A DNA stretch of 64,000 bases. Source: Aegicerativicinus sediminis. GTDB lineage: Bacteria > Bacteroidota > Bacteroidia > Flavobacteriales > Flavobacteriaceae. The position numbers were made by a program, and so were the translations under genes. This document shows positions 45,848-54,940 of this stretch, in pieces. The notes under the pieces are model-generated. The model searched no databases, was not told the origin of the DNA, and saw only the letters and a program-made list of their open reading frames with translations. Numbering within the stretch: the first letter of the stretch is position 1; each line of letters begins with the position of its first letter. The stretch is from NCBI RefSeq assembly GCF_015476115.1, contig NZ_CP064295.1:862001-926000 (forward strand), read 5' to 3'.

Positions 45848-46141
45848 TTATATTAAATGTAATTCAGGAGGTGGAGAGAATTCGCTTAAAAAGGGATTGG
45901 CATAGGAACCTAACCTATACTCTAGTGAAGAAGAAAAATCTAACGCGAAACTATTGATTTGGATATTTCCATTAACACGTTCGAAAAAAAGTTTTAGAAC
46001 TTGCTTTTCTTCCTCTTCATTGATATTATAAAATAGTGAAATGTCTATTGTTGAATCTAGGGTAGAGATTATTGATGGCGCTGAAACCATTGCCATAAAA
46101 ACTACCAAAAAAAAAGAAGCAGCAATTTTTCGTAAAAACAT
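45848..46141 (-). CDS. Small exported protein of 97 residues ending SPPPEL
   Basis: An N-terminal hydrophobic segment (SFFLVVFMAMVSAPSIIS) precedes a short soluble part and the ending FLSEFSPPPELHLI. Proteins with the SPPPEL-type tail recur in Bacteroidota in front of transporter genes and I believe the ending is conserved, but I cannot name a function. It is followed 85 nt later by the SulP gene. It could be a leader-like regulatory or export-associated protein. Confidence 0.6.
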   Translation of the reverse strand: MFLRKIAASFFLVVFMAMVSAPSIISTLDSTIDISLFYNINEEEEKQVLKLFFERVNGNIQINSFALDFSSSLEYRLGSYANPFLSEFSPPPELHLI

Positions 46142-46302
46142 CCCGACTTTTAAAGAAATGCTAAAATAATACTAAAGGATTAAATAAGTGTTAAAATCAA
46201 TTTAAAATCAATTAAAACAATCATTTCTCTTGAATTTATATGAATTTTTAGCCGTTATTACTAAAAATAAATCATTGTTTTGTAGGAAATTTTAGAAATA
46301 TT

Positions 46303-47070
46303 CTAAAGAGGCTTCATGTCTTCGGCTTTCATCCACCCGGTTTTGCCATCAGATAATTTTATTTTATTCCAATTATTAATGGTATCCAAAATTTGAACCT
46401 TTGTACCGGCATGAAGTGTAAATGAAAGTGTTCCCCTGGGATTAGGTTCACTTTTCACTTGGGATTCAGAAGCAAAAACAATAGCAGGTTTATCAATCCT
46501 TTCAAGATTATGGCTATGGAAGGCAAATAAAAAGCACACAACTGCCAGCGAAATAAAAATTCCACTTCCTACAAAAAAGGTTCGTTTTTTGGCCGTTGAA
46601 CCTGATAAGTAATAGAAAATGAAAATCAAAGTAAACAAGACGGCAAAAACCGAAGTAAGCAGGGCCCAACCATCAGTAGGGAATAGTGCCGTAAGGTTAC
46701 TTAACAATTTTTTCAAGCCAACCTCTGGTATATTATCTATGGCGTCTATAGTCATATTCTGAGCGAAGGTGATATTATTTTGTATTTCACTATCGTTAGG
46801 ATTGAGCTGTAAAGCCTTCTCATAATAGTATATACTTGGCGCAACATTGTTTAATTTATAATGAGCATTTCCTAAATTATAATAGAGCTCGGCAGATTCC
46901 TCTCCTGTTTTTAGAATAGCCTCATATTTATCTACTGCCCCTCCGAAATCTCCTTCATCATATAATTTATTTCCCTCCTCAAATAGTTGGATATTTTGTC
47001 CAAAGGAATAATTCCCTAAACCAATAAGTAGTATAAAAAGACCTAATATTTGGAAAGTGTTGATTCTCAT
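46303..47070 (-). CDS. batE: BatE: TPR and SH3-like domain protein
   Basis: This is the last gene of the aerotolerance operon, with 255 residues. The signal-like N-terminus is followed by TPRs (LFEEGNKLYDEGDFGGAVDKYEAIL, then LYYNLGNAHYKLNNVAPSIYYYEKALQLNPND), two membrane segments (ALLTSVFAVLFTLIFIFYY and SGIFISLAVVCFLF) and a C-terminal SH3-like domain (about residues 195-255, GTKVQILDTINNWNKIKLSDGKTGWM). It is probably periplasmic/inner-membrane anchored. It starts 6 nt after batD. Confidence 0.88.
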   Translation of the reverse strand: MRINTFQILGLFILLIGLGNYSFGQNIQLFEEGNKLYDEGDFGGAVDKYEAILKTGEESAELYYNLGNAHYKLNNVAPSIYYYEKALQLNPNDSEIQNNITFAQNMTIDAIDNIPEVGLKKLLSNLTALFPTDGWALLTSVFAVLFTLIFIFYYLSGSTAKKRTFFVGSGIFISLAVVCFLFAFHSHNLERIDKPAIVFASESQVKSEPNPRGTLSFTLHAGTKVQILDTINNWNKIKLSDGKTGWMKAEDMKPL

Positions 47071-47076
47071 TTCACA

Positions 47077-48846
47077 TTACTTGATTTCTTTATCAATCGA
47101 AGCTATCGTTGTCGCAGCAGAATCGTAATCTCGCTTCATTTCCACTTGAGTAATTGGGGTGTAGCGTGCCAATTCACAGTTTTTCAGCAGTTGTACAAAC
47201 TCCAAGACGGTCTTCTGGTCAACACCTTTGGATTTTAATAGACTAGAAATCCTGTCTTTACTTAATTCAGAGGTTTCAAGTCTCAAACGGGCCTTTAGAT
47301 AATTATGCAATGCTTTCTCCAATGATACATAGAACATTTCCTTATTACCTAAATGTTTCTTTGCCTCACTCAGGTATCTTCTTGCCATTCTATCAGCTTG
47401 ACGCCTTCTCATCCCTACCACATCTAAATCTCTCTCGTCTTTCCTTCTCTTCACAAACATTACTAGAGGAATAGCTATAAGCGGAAAAAGTAAAGAACTC
47501 CAAAAGCCTACTGATTTAAAATAGTTATCCTGCTCAATCGGAACTAATTCCGTATCTGTTTTTATATAAGCAAATTGATCGTTATTCACGATGACCTCTT
47601 GCTTGGAGGAATTGGGAGATATAACTCCGGTAGATGCCGTTTTAGAGTTAATTGGCCCGTCTAAGACATCTATTACAATTTCATCGGAATTGATTCGCTT
47701 ATAAGACTCTGTTTTAGGATCGAAATAAGAAAATGAAATTCCAGGGATGGGGTATTTACCTTTGTATTGGGGAATAATGGTGTAATTATCAGCAATAGTT
47801 CCCTTCATACCATCTAAATCCGTCTTTATAGATTCGGTATGCTCCGGTTCATATACTTCCAAAGAACTTGGCAATGTAAGTTTTGGAAGTTCAATTAATT
47901 TCAAATTGCCATTACCCGTAACCTCGACTTTAGCTTGAAAAGCTTCAGCCGCATCTAATTGGTCCTTGGAGGTTGTAACCGAGAAATCAAATTTTCCAAC
48001 AGCACCAGAAAAATCCATTGGTTTACCTTTCTCTGGCAAAGCCTTTACATTAATAGTTTTACTGCCAGCAGATACGGTACGGTTAACTCTGGCCATAACC
48101 CTGTCACCAAAAATACTTCGCTGGTTAGTGGGCACCTTCATCGTTACATCTAAACTTAAGGGTTCTATTTCAAGTTTACCGGATTTCTGTGGGTACAGCA
48201 CAACCTTTCTTAAAACAACATACCTGTAATCCTCTCCATTGAACTTAGTATTCACGGGTCTCATTTGCTGTATTTTGATGTTCTGACTCCAGAAATCATT
48301 GTAACGGGGGTTGTCAATTTCACGCCATTGCTCTACACCTGTATCTGTAGAAACATACAACTTATAAACAACCGTTATTGCCTCATTTAAATATGGATTT
48401 GTTTTAGAAACTTCGGCAACAAGATGTAAATTTTGGGTAGCAATATAATTTGGATCATTTGGATCTTTAGGCTTATCAATTGGTTTTGTTACGGTAATTG
48501 TAACAGGATTGGATTTAAAAGTATCCCCTTTTACTTCAACACTAGCAGATCCAATTTTAAAGGTTCCTTGGGCCTTTGGAGCCAAGAAAAAGGTATAAGT
48601 CATATTATACGATCTCTTACCATTAATCCATTGGTATTGCACACTGCGGTTTGGTCCACCCAAAACTGTGAAATCGTTAAAGCTCGGAGGAATAAAATTA
48701 TCTCCCTCCGCATTCATATTAAAATCCACCCTTAAACGCTCATTTTCGCCAAGAGTAGTCTTGCTCACTTTAGCCTCAAAATTAACTTGAGCTAGAGTAA
48801 GTTGAATACTCAAAAATAATATAGAAACGACGAACGTTTTCATCAC
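47077..48846 (-). CDS. batD: BatD: large exported membrane protein
   Basis: The protein has 589 residues. The signal peptide (ending TLAQ) is followed by a long beta-rich periplasmic region (about residues 20-450, including VNFEAKVSKTTLGENERLRVDF and MTYTFFLAPKAQG) and one membrane helix near 455 (SLLFPLIAIPLVMFV). A basic helical cytoplasmic C-terminus follows (ADRMARRYLSEAKKHL). This matches BatD, which with BatA and BatB is thought to form an inner-membrane complex. It starts 25 nt after batC. Confidence 0.92.
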   Translation of the reverse strand: MMKTFVVSILFLSIQLTLAQVNFEAKVSKTTLGENERLRVDFNMNAEGDNFIPPSFNDFTVLGGPNRSVQYQWINGKRSYNMTYTFFLAPKAQGTFKIGSASVEVKGDTFKSNPVTITVTKPIDKPKDPNDPNYIATQNLHLVAEVSKTNPYLNEAITVVYKLYVSTDTGVEQWREIDNPRYNDFWSQNIKIQQMRPVNTKFNGEDYRYVVLRKVVLYPQKSGKLEIEPLSLDVTMKVPTNQRSIFGDRVMARVNRTVSAGSKTINVKALPEKGKPMDFSGAVGKFDFSVTTSKDQLDAAEAFQAKVEVTGNGNLKLIELPKLTLPSSLEVYEPEHTESIKTDLDGMKGTIADNYTIIPQYKGKYPIPGISFSYFDPKTESYKRINSDEIVIDVLDGPINSKTASTGVISPNSSKQEVIVNNDQFAYIKTDTELVPIEQDNYFKSVGFWSSLLFPLIAIPLVMFVKRRKDERDLDVVGMRRRQADRMARRYLSEAKKHLGNKEMFYVSLEKALHNYLKARLRLETSELSKDRISSLLKSKGVDQKTVLEFVQLLKNCELARYTPITQVEMKRDYDSAATTIASIDKEIK

Positions 48847-48871
48847 CTAACTAACTTCAATAGATACTTTG

Positions 48872-49747
48872 TTACCAATCTTTTTCAGTCCTAACACGAA
48901 CTCCTTTTTGCTTTTCAGCATTCATCTTTTCTTGAACCTTTTGTTCTTGGTTATTCATTGCCTCTAATAAACTTTTAATTTGTTGAGGCGAAAGCTGACC
49001 AGGTTGAGGTTTGGGTTGTTGAGGCTGTTCTTTTTCTTGATCACCTTTATTTTGTTGATCTTGATTTTGATCTTGGTCACCTTGATCTTGATCTTTTTGA
49101 TCTCCTTGATCATCCTTGGGGTCTCCCTTATCCTGCTGATCCTGATTGTCTTGTTGATCTTGCTGATCTTGGTTATCCTTATTTTGATCATCTTTTTGCT
49201 GATCCTCCTTATCCTTATCTTGATCCTGGTCGTTTTGATCGTTCTGCTGATCCTGTTGCTGTTTTGCACATTCTTTGGCAAGAGCAAAATTGTAGCGAGT
49301 CTCATCATCGGAAGGGTTATTCCTTAATGCATTTTTATAAGCTTCAACAGCTTCCTTACATTGCTTATTCTGCATTAAAATATTACCGATATTGTGAAAT
49401 GCTTTATGTTTTTCTTCCTTTGTTGAAGCCAAATCTAATGCCTGTTGTTGCCTAAAAAGGGCTTCATCAAATTTGCCCTTATTGTAATAGCTGTTGCCTA
49501 AATTATAAGCACCAGCCAAATTGGAAGAGTGTTCAGAAATTGCCTTTCTATATTCTTTTTCAGCTGAAACGAAATCATCTTTACCCAACAATTGATTTCC
49601 TTCAAAAACTAAATCATTGGAGTTTTTAGAAGCTTTTTCCAATGCTTCCAGTTCATCTTCAGTTTGGCTAAAGCTTATATTAACTAAAGCAATAAAGGCC
49701 AGCAAAAAAAGTTTGTTCAGCTTATTATTATTCAACCAGTTTCCCAT
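48872..49747 (-). CDS. batC: BatC: TPR protein with long Gln/Asp-rich tail
   Basis: The protein has 291 residues from the chosen ATG (further in-frame ATGs at 49777 and 49762 are possible). A signal-type segment (LFLLAFIALVNISFSQ) is followed by TPRs (FVSAEKEYRKAISEHSSNLAGAYNLGNSYYNKGKFDEALF) and then a tail of about 88 residues made almost only of Gln, Asp, Asn, Lys and Glu before a short QLSPQQIKSLLEAMNNQ end. The TPR part matches BatC. The repeat tail is typical of the gene but is unusually long here. It probably assists assembly of the BatA/B/D complex. Confidence 0.88.
   Translation of the reverse strand: MGNWLNNNKLNKLFLLAFIALVNISFSQTEDELEALEKASKNSNDLVFEGNQLLGKDDFVSAEKEYRKAISEHSSNLAGAYNLGNSYYNKGKFDEALFRQQQALDLASTKEEKHKAFHNIGNILMQNKQCKEAVEAYKNALRNNPSDDETRYNFALAKECAKQQQDQQNDQNDQDQDKDKEDQQKDDQNKDNQDQQDQQDNQDQQDKGDPKDDQGDQKDQDQGDQDQNQDQQNKGDQEKEQPQQPKPQPGQLSPQQIKSLLEAMNNQEQKVQEKMNAEKQKGVRVRTEKDW
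49000..49261. repeat. Low-complexity CAR/AAR-type repeat within batC
   Basis: The stretch encodes DQ/QQ/KD-rich protein and reads in DNA as many copies of TTGATCTTG, GATCTTGATC and TCCTTAT-like units. Both strands are stop-free across much of it, which explains the long spurious frames here. Length variation between strains is likely. Confidence 0.8.
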
Positions 49748-49807
49748 AATATCCTCTTTCATTCTACTAAATGGCACTGAATATTAATAAAATTAAAAAT
49801 TCAGTTC

Positions 49808-50854
49808 TCATAAGTTTTCGTTAAATAAATTAAGTCGTTTTAACCAAGCGGTCTTGCGCTCAAGCAAGAAAACATCAATGAAAATAAAAAATATGGCTAG
49901 CCCAATAAACCATTGAAATTGATCTTTAAAGTCTGAAAATTGTTTTGATTCAAATTCGGTTTTATCCATGTTATTAAGGATGTCTTTCATCTGCTCAATA
50001 ACATCAGCTGTATTATTACCCAATATATATTCTCCATTGCCTTCTGATGCGATAGACCGCAAGGTAGATTCATCTAACTTGGTAATTACGGTTTCCCCGT
50101 TCTGATCCTTTTTATAATTCTTAGTTATGCCATTTTCCTTTAGTGGAATTGGGGCACCCTTACCATCACCAACCCCAATTGTAAAAATTCTTATGCCTTC
50201 ATCAGCTGCATCTTCAGCCGCATTGGCCGCAATATCGCTATGGTCTTCACCGTCTGAAATAATTACTAACACTCGATTGGTTTGATCTTGGTCATCGTAA
50301 TATGTTTTTGCCAAATCAATCGCTTCATTAATAGCGGTTCCTTGGGAAGATAACATATCTGTATTCATACTTTGCAAAAACATTTTTGCAGAAGCATAAT
50401 CAGTTGTTATGGGCAGCTGGGGAAACGCTTTACCAGCATATGCAATAATTCCTACCCGATCACTGGTGAGATTATTAATAATCTGCGTTACCAATTGCTT
50501 CGCCTTTTCTAGACGATTTGGCGCTATATCCTCGGCAAGCATGCTTTTTGAAACATCTACAGCAAAAACAATATCAACTCCTTCCCGTTTTACAGTTTCA
50601 AGTTTTGTTCCTATTTTGGGATTAACCAAAGCTATTATTAAACTCAAAAAGGCTAAGCATATCACTATAAGTTTAAGCACAGACTTAAAGAGCGAACGTT
50701 CCGGGCTAAGCCTTTTCAATAATTCCTTGTCGGCAAATTTCCGTTGAGTTCTCCTCCTCCAATATTGCACCAATAAAAACAACAGCACAACTAATGGAAT
50801 AATCCAAAGAGCCCAAAACCATATTTTTTCTTCAAGTTGAAATAAATTAGACAT
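49808..50854 (-). CDS. batB: BatB: von Willebrand factor A membrane protein
   Basis: The protein has 348 residues. It has N-terminal membrane helices (WALWIIPLVVLLFLLVQYW, VLKLIVICLAFLSLIIALVNP), a VWA domain with MIDAS FAVDVSKSMLAEDIAPNR and the third-loop ISDGEDHSD, and a C-terminal membrane helix (FIGLAIFFIFIDVFLLE). The MIDAS looks intact, so metal-dependent ligand binding is expected, probably with BatA and BatD. It follows the FMN-reductase gene by 3 nt. Confidence 0.93.
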   Translation of the reverse strand: MSNLFQLEEKIWFWALWIIPLVVLLFLLVQYWRRRTQRKFADKELLKRLSPERSLFKSVLKLIVICLAFLSLIIALVNPKIGTKLETVKREGVDIVFAVDVSKSMLAEDIAPNRLEKAKQLVTQIINNLTSDRVGIIAYAGKAFPQLPITTDYASAKMFLQSMNTDMLSSQGTAINEAIDLAKTYYDDQDQTNRVLVIISDGEDHSDIAANAAEDAADEGIRIFTIGVGDGKGAPIPLKENGITKNYKKDQNGETVITKLDESTLRSIASEGNGEYILGNNTADVIEQMKDILNNMDKTEFESKQFSDFKDQFQWFIGLAIFFIFIDVFLLERKTAWLKRLNLFNENL

Positions 50855-50857
50855 AAT

Positions 50858-51385
50858 CTAACTTTCAGTTTTTACCAATTCTATTTGTGATTGCAATAGG
50901 CCCATCTTTTCCTTTGCTTTCAAATCTATTTCTCCACGAGTTAACCATGTGTGCTGGTAGCCTGCAAAGTTCATACCTAAATAATCTGCACTTTTTTCAA
51001 ATGGAATGATAAACCCTTCGATGGGTTCATCATCAGACCCACAACTAAGTACAGCCATAGTTTTTCCTCTTAGTTTTCGTCCCCAATCTTTTTCATTCGT
51101 CAAAAAATCTGAAATTCTATCAAAGAAAACCTTAAGTACACCACTCATGGTATACCAGTAAACTGGAGTCGCAAAAACCATTACATCATAATTTGTAACC
51201 AGTTTTTTAAAGGTTGGGTTAAAATCATCATGTATGTTTTTAAAATTATAATCGTAATGGCCAATATTCAAATTGCCTAAATCCAATAAATCATACCCTA
51301 CTTTTTCAGCATAATATCTTGCTACCGCGGAGGTATTTCCATCTCCACGTGAACTCCCTAATATGATTACACCTTTACCCTGCAT
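50858..51385 (-). CDS. NAD(P)H-dependent FMN reductase/flavodoxin-like protein
   Basis: The protein has 175 residues. The flavodoxin-fold phosphate loop is GSSRGDGNTSAVARYYAEKV, and MVFATPVYWYTMSGVLKVFFDR is the typical substrate/FMN region of NADPH-dependent FMN reductases. It is cytoplasmic and could be a quinone, azo- or chromate-type reductase. It begins directly after the batA stop and is 3 nt from batB, so it is an integral member of the Bat transcript, although not a standard Bat component as far as I know. Confidence 0.88.
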   Translation of the reverse strand: MQGKGVIILGSSRGDGNTSAVARYYAEKVGYDLLDLGNLNIGHYDYNFKNIHDDFNPTFKKLVTNYDVMVFATPVYWYTMSGVLKVFFDRISDFLTNEKDWGRKLRGKTMAVLSCGSDDEPIEGFIIPFEKSADYLGMNFAGYQHTWLTRGEIDLKAKEKMGLLQSQIELVKTES

Positions 51386-52390
51386 TTATACAAAACTTCT
51401 AAATATTGTATACCGTCCGACAAGTTCTATCAACAATAAAATTCCAGCCAAAATTGCTAAAGGACGAAATTTTTCTTCGTAATTATAGTACTTAAATTCC
51501 TCTATATCAGTTTTTTCTAACTTGTTAATTTCTTCATAAATTTCGGCTAGTTTTTGGTTGTCGGTAGCTCGGAAATATCGTCCACCTGTCATATCTGCAA
51601 TTTCTTGCAATAGCACCTCATCAATTTCCACTTGTACCCGACCATATTGAAAGGAATTATCAGCCAAAATGCCGACAGGTGATAGAGCCATGCCATTAGT
51701 TCCTATACCAATAGTATAGGTCTTAATTCCGTATTCGACTGCTAACTCACTTGCTATTTTGGGGTCTATGAAGCCACTATTATTCACACCGTCCGTCAAT
51801 AATATAATCACTTTACTTATTGCCTTACTATCTTTTAATCGGTTTACCGCTGTTGCAAGTCCCATACCAATTGCCGTTCCGCCTTCAATTACTGTATTAT
51901 ACTGAATTTCCCTTAATGAACGTAGAACAATTGACTTATCACTAGTTATCGGTGTACGGGTAAAACTTTCACCAGCATATTCTACCAATCCTATTCGATC
52001 GTTTGGCCGTTCTTTAATAAATTGTGAAGCCACTTGTTTTAATGCTTCAAGACGATTTGGTTTTAAGTCTTTGGCTAGCATACTTGCAGAGACATCTATA
52101 GCCATAACAATATCAATACCCCGAGTAGTTTTTGTTCTGGTTGAAACATCGACTGTTCTGGGTCTTGCTAAAGCGGTTACTAATAGAGCTAAAGCAATCA
52201 TCCGCAAAGCAAAAAGAAGATGTTTCAATTTAGGAAGCCAAGAATTAGTTACTTTAAATCCTTTTAGGCTTGAGATTTTCAATTCTGCCGAACTTCTCCT
52301 ATAAGTATATACATACCATGCAATTGCAAAAGGTATTAGCAAAAACAACCAAAAAAATTCTTTATTCATAAATTCTATACCATCAATCAT
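51386..52390 (-). CDS. batA: BatA: von Willebrand factor A membrane protein
   Basis: The protein has 334 residues. N-terminal membrane segments (FFWLFLLIPFAIAWYVYTY and LFALRMIALALLVTALA) are followed by a VWA domain with MIDAS VMAIDVSASMLAKDLKPNR and LLTDGVNNSG, then a C-terminal helix (PLAILAGILLLIELVG). This is the paired partner of BatB in the Bat operon. The first ATG is used. An alternative seven codons in is possible. It starts 3 nt after the membrane-protein gene at 52394. Confidence 0.93.
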   Translation of the reverse strand: MIDGIEFMNKEFFWLFLLIPFAIAWYVYTYRRSSAELKISSLKGFKVTNSWLPKLKHLLFALRMIALALLVTALARPRTVDVSTRTKTTRGIDIVMAIDVSASMLAKDLKPNRLEALKQVASQFIKERPNDRIGLVEYAGESFTRTPITSDKSIVLRSLREIQYNTVIEGGTAIGMGLATAVNRLKDSKAISKVIILLTDGVNNSGFIDPKIASELAVEYGIKTYTIGIGTNGMALSPVGILADNSFQYGRVQVEIDEVLLQEIADMTGGRYFRATDNQKLAEIYEEINKLEKTDIEEFKYYNYEEKFRPLAILAGILLLIELVGRYTIFRSFV

Positions 52391-52393
52391 TTT

Positions 52394-54010
52394 TCAGGTT
52401 TTTTTAAGTTCGATAGAATTTATTACACGATTCATAATTTCATCTCCATAGGAATCGCCTTGTCTCCAAACTAAAACGATTTGTTGAGCAACCTTCTCTG
52501 CGCTAAAAACGAAAATGGCATAATTGCTTGGTACTGTATTTCCAGGTGACATTGTTGGAAAATCAGCGGTCCCGAAAATCTTATAACCTTCAATTGAATT
52601 TGGCGTAGTATACTTATCCGTTTTTGTAATAATGTTTTGTACACCATTCTGTTCGAAATATCCCAATATCCCTTCAGTTACCTGATTAATATCAATTCCT
52701 TGCTTACCCATTTGAGGAACTTTTGTGGTATTTAGGGTAATGTAGATAGGGCTGAATAATGTACCATAAGAAAATGCCGTTTGGTCTAGCTGTTGATCTG
52801 GGTTAACTGTATTAGCCTCTTCTCTGGTTAAGACCTCCGGTGTATCTATATAAATAGGTGGGGCGCCGTATGCACTAGAAACCCAATCACCTTCCAACAA
52901 TTCTTTACTATTGTTACCCAAGATTGTATCCTTAACTGCAGTAAATCCATATTTGATTGTAAAACCGATGATTGTTATGGTCGTCAACATTAAAACAAGG
53001 GCAACAGAAATAACAATTTTTTCTCGTTTCTTTCTTTTTCGGCGCTCTTCCCTGTATTGTTCATCTTGTAATTTTTCTTCCTCGGTTGGCTCAGGAATGG
53101 CTTCTTTAACGTGGTCTATTTCTAAATCGATAATGTCTCTGTCTTTCTTAGCCAATTCAATATCTGGTGAAGATTTTGCAAATTTAACCAAGTCGGCTCT
53201 ACGTAAAATCGCCTCAATATTGGTAATTGTTTCAGAATCTAATTCTATTTTATGGGCATCCCGTAATAGCCTGAGACGTTCTATTAACTGATCTGTAGTG
53301 CTCTCAAGTGCATGGTCATATACTTGTTCATCTAAATACCTTCTTATGGCAAAAGTGAGTTCAGAATAATATTCCTTATACTCACGGTTTTCCAAATAAT
53401 GATTCTCATCTAAATTTTTAAGAGTAAGCTTTGCCCTCTCGTAAGGAGAAAGTAAGGCTATTTTTTCTTCTTCAGTTAATGGTTTTTTTCTCCAAACAAA
53501 CCAATAAACTACGGCTCCAACAAAAGCCAAAAACAAAAGAATAATAAGAGGCCATTTCCACCAATTAAAACTAGATTTTTTAACCTCTATTAGGGGTTTA
53601 ATATCGTATAAACCTTGTTTGGTGGTATCAACAACTATATCTCGGACCTCAACCCGAACACTATCTGTTAAAAATTCTTTGTCTCCTATTAATATTTTTT
53701 GTTGTGGGATGGTGTAATATCCAGAGTCGAACTGGGTAAGGCCATATGTCTTAATAAGATTGTACTTTTCATTCCTTCTCAAGGTATCGATATCGTAGGA
53801 ATCGATTACCTCAAGCGGGTTAAAAGTTTGACCTTCTGGAAACACAACTAAGTCAGTAGAGTCCGTCTCCACTTGGATGGTATACTTTATTTCACCGCCA
53901 ATTTTAATGGTGGTTGAATCAATACTAGAGTTGACCTGTGCTAAGCTGTAGTTAAAGACAAGAAATGCAATGCTAAGAATAACGTTATGTGAAATTAATC
54001 TGATCTCCAT
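52394..54010 (-). CDS. Bat-locus membrane protein with two membrane helices
   Basis: The protein has 538 residues. A signal-like N-terminus (ILSIAFLVFNYSLAQ) leads to a beta-rich external region that resembles the BatD start. A membrane helix follows near residue 155 (WWKWPLIILLFLAFVGAVVYWFVW). A helical, charged cytoplasmic region (EREYKEYYSELTFAIRRYLD-type) and a second helix near 335 (IVISVALVLMLTTITIIGF) precede a soluble C-terminus. The position between DUF58 and batA is a fixed feature of Bacteroidota Bat loci. Its biochemical role is not known. Confidence 0.8.
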   Translation of the reverse strand: MEIRLISHNVILSIAFLVFNYSLAQVNSSIDSTTIKIGGEIKYTIQVETDSTDLVVFPEGQTFNPLEVIDSYDIDTLRRNEKYNLIKTYGLTQFDSGYYTIPQQKILIGDKEFLTDSVRVEVRDIVVDTTKQGLYDIKPLIEVKKSSFNWWKWPLIILLFLAFVGAVVYWFVWRKKPLTEEEKIALLSPYERAKLTLKNLDENHYLENREYKEYYSELTFAIRRYLDEQVYDHALESTTDQLIERLRLLRDAHKIELDSETITNIEAILRRADLVKFAKSSPDIELAKKDRDIIDLEIDHVKEAIPEPTEEEKLQDEQYREERRKRKKREKIVISVALVLMLTTITIIGFTIKYGFTAVKDTILGNNSKELLEGDWVSSAYGAPPIYIDTPEVLTREEANTVNPDQQLDQTAFSYGTLFSPIYITLNTTKVPQMGKQGIDINQVTEGILGYFEQNGVQNIITKTDKYTTPNSIEGYKIFGTADFPTMSPGNTVPSNYAIFVFSAEKVAQQIVLVWRQGDSYGDEIMNRVINSIELKKT

Positions 54011-54012
54011 TT

Positions 54013-54879
54013 TTAGCCTCTTCGTTTAAAATATCCCAACAATTTTCTCACATAACTCTGGTCTAAACGACAATTAATGACTCCAGCGCCTGCTTTGGTG
54101 AAAGTTTCATTAAATTCCTTTACCCTATCGTTGTAAAAATTTTCATATCCACGCCTTACCTTTTTAGAGGCAGTATTAACCAACATCATTTCCCCTGATT
54201 CCTCGTCTTTCATTTGAACCATTCCTAAATTAGGTAACGATTTTTCATGCCGGTCATAGACCCTAATGCCAGTTAAATCATGCTTTTTGCTAGCAATTTT
54301 CAAAGTTTTCTCGTAATCGGAATCCATAAAATCTGATAGCATGAATACAATTGCTCTCTTTTTCATTACACTAGATAGAAAACGCAGTGCTTCATTGACA
54401 TTAGTACCGGAATGTTCAGGAGAGAATTCTATAAGCTCCCTGATAATGCGAAGTACATGGGATCTACCTTTTTTTGGCGGTATATAAAGTTCAATTTGGT
54501 CTGTAAAAAGAATTAAACCAATTTTATCATTATTTTGGGTAGCGGAAAATGCTAGAGTAGCAGCAATTTCAGTTACGACTTCATTTTTGAATTGTTGCTG
54601 GGTACCGAAAAATTCGGAACCAGAGATATCAACCAAAAGCATCATGGTTAATTCCCTTTCCTCCTCAAAAACTTTTACGAATGGCTCATTATATCGGGCG
54701 GTAACATTCCAATCTATACTGCGTACATCATCCCCAAATTGATATTGCCTAACTTCAGAAAAAGTCATACCGCGCCCCTTAAAGGTAGAATGGTATTCTC
54801 CTCCAAAAATATGATCAGACAAGCGTCTTGTCTTAATCTCTATTTTCCTTACTTTTTTTAGAAGCTCCTTAGTATCCAT
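54013..54879 (-). CDS. DUF58 domain protein of the Bat locus
   Basis: The protein has 288 residues. It has YHSTFKGRGMTFSEVRQYQFGDDVRSIDWNVTAR, the DUF58 signature, followed by a VWA-like region with LLVDISGSEFFG (MIDAS-like DxSxS). DUF58 proteins associate with MoxR AAA ATPases to make chaperone-like or maturation complexes. It lies 61 nt downstream of the moxR gene and 2 nt before the next gene. Confidence 0.93.
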   Translation of the reverse strand: MDTKELLKKVRKIEIKTRRLSDHIFGGEYHSTFKGRGMTFSEVRQYQFGDDVRSIDWNVTARYNEPFVKVFEEERELTMMLLVDISGSEFFGTQQQFKNEVVTEIAATLAFSATQNNDKIGLILFTDQIELYIPPKKGRSHVLRIIRELIEFSPEHSGTNVNEALRFLSSVMKKRAIVFMLSDFMDSDYEKTLKIASKKHDLTGIRVYDRHEKSLPNLGMVQMKDEESGEMMLVNTASKKVRRGYENFYNDRVKEFNETFTKAGAGVINCRLDQSYVRKLLGYFKRRG

Positions 54880-54940
54880 TTCAATTATTAGAAAGAATGT
54901 TTTCGATTAGTAGTTGAATCGTTGGTTTCTATCTAATCAT

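Noticed and set aside
48964-49327. Long stop-free frames on both strands (114 and 115 residues)
   Set aside because: They are by-products of the repetitive batC tail. Their composition (Ile/Lys or Leu/Ile runs) is that of a shifted repeat, not a protein.
52911-53291. 126-residue plus-strand frame opposite the Bat-locus membrane protein
   Set aside because: It is antisense to a coding region with a clear signal peptide and membrane helices, and it has no features of its own.
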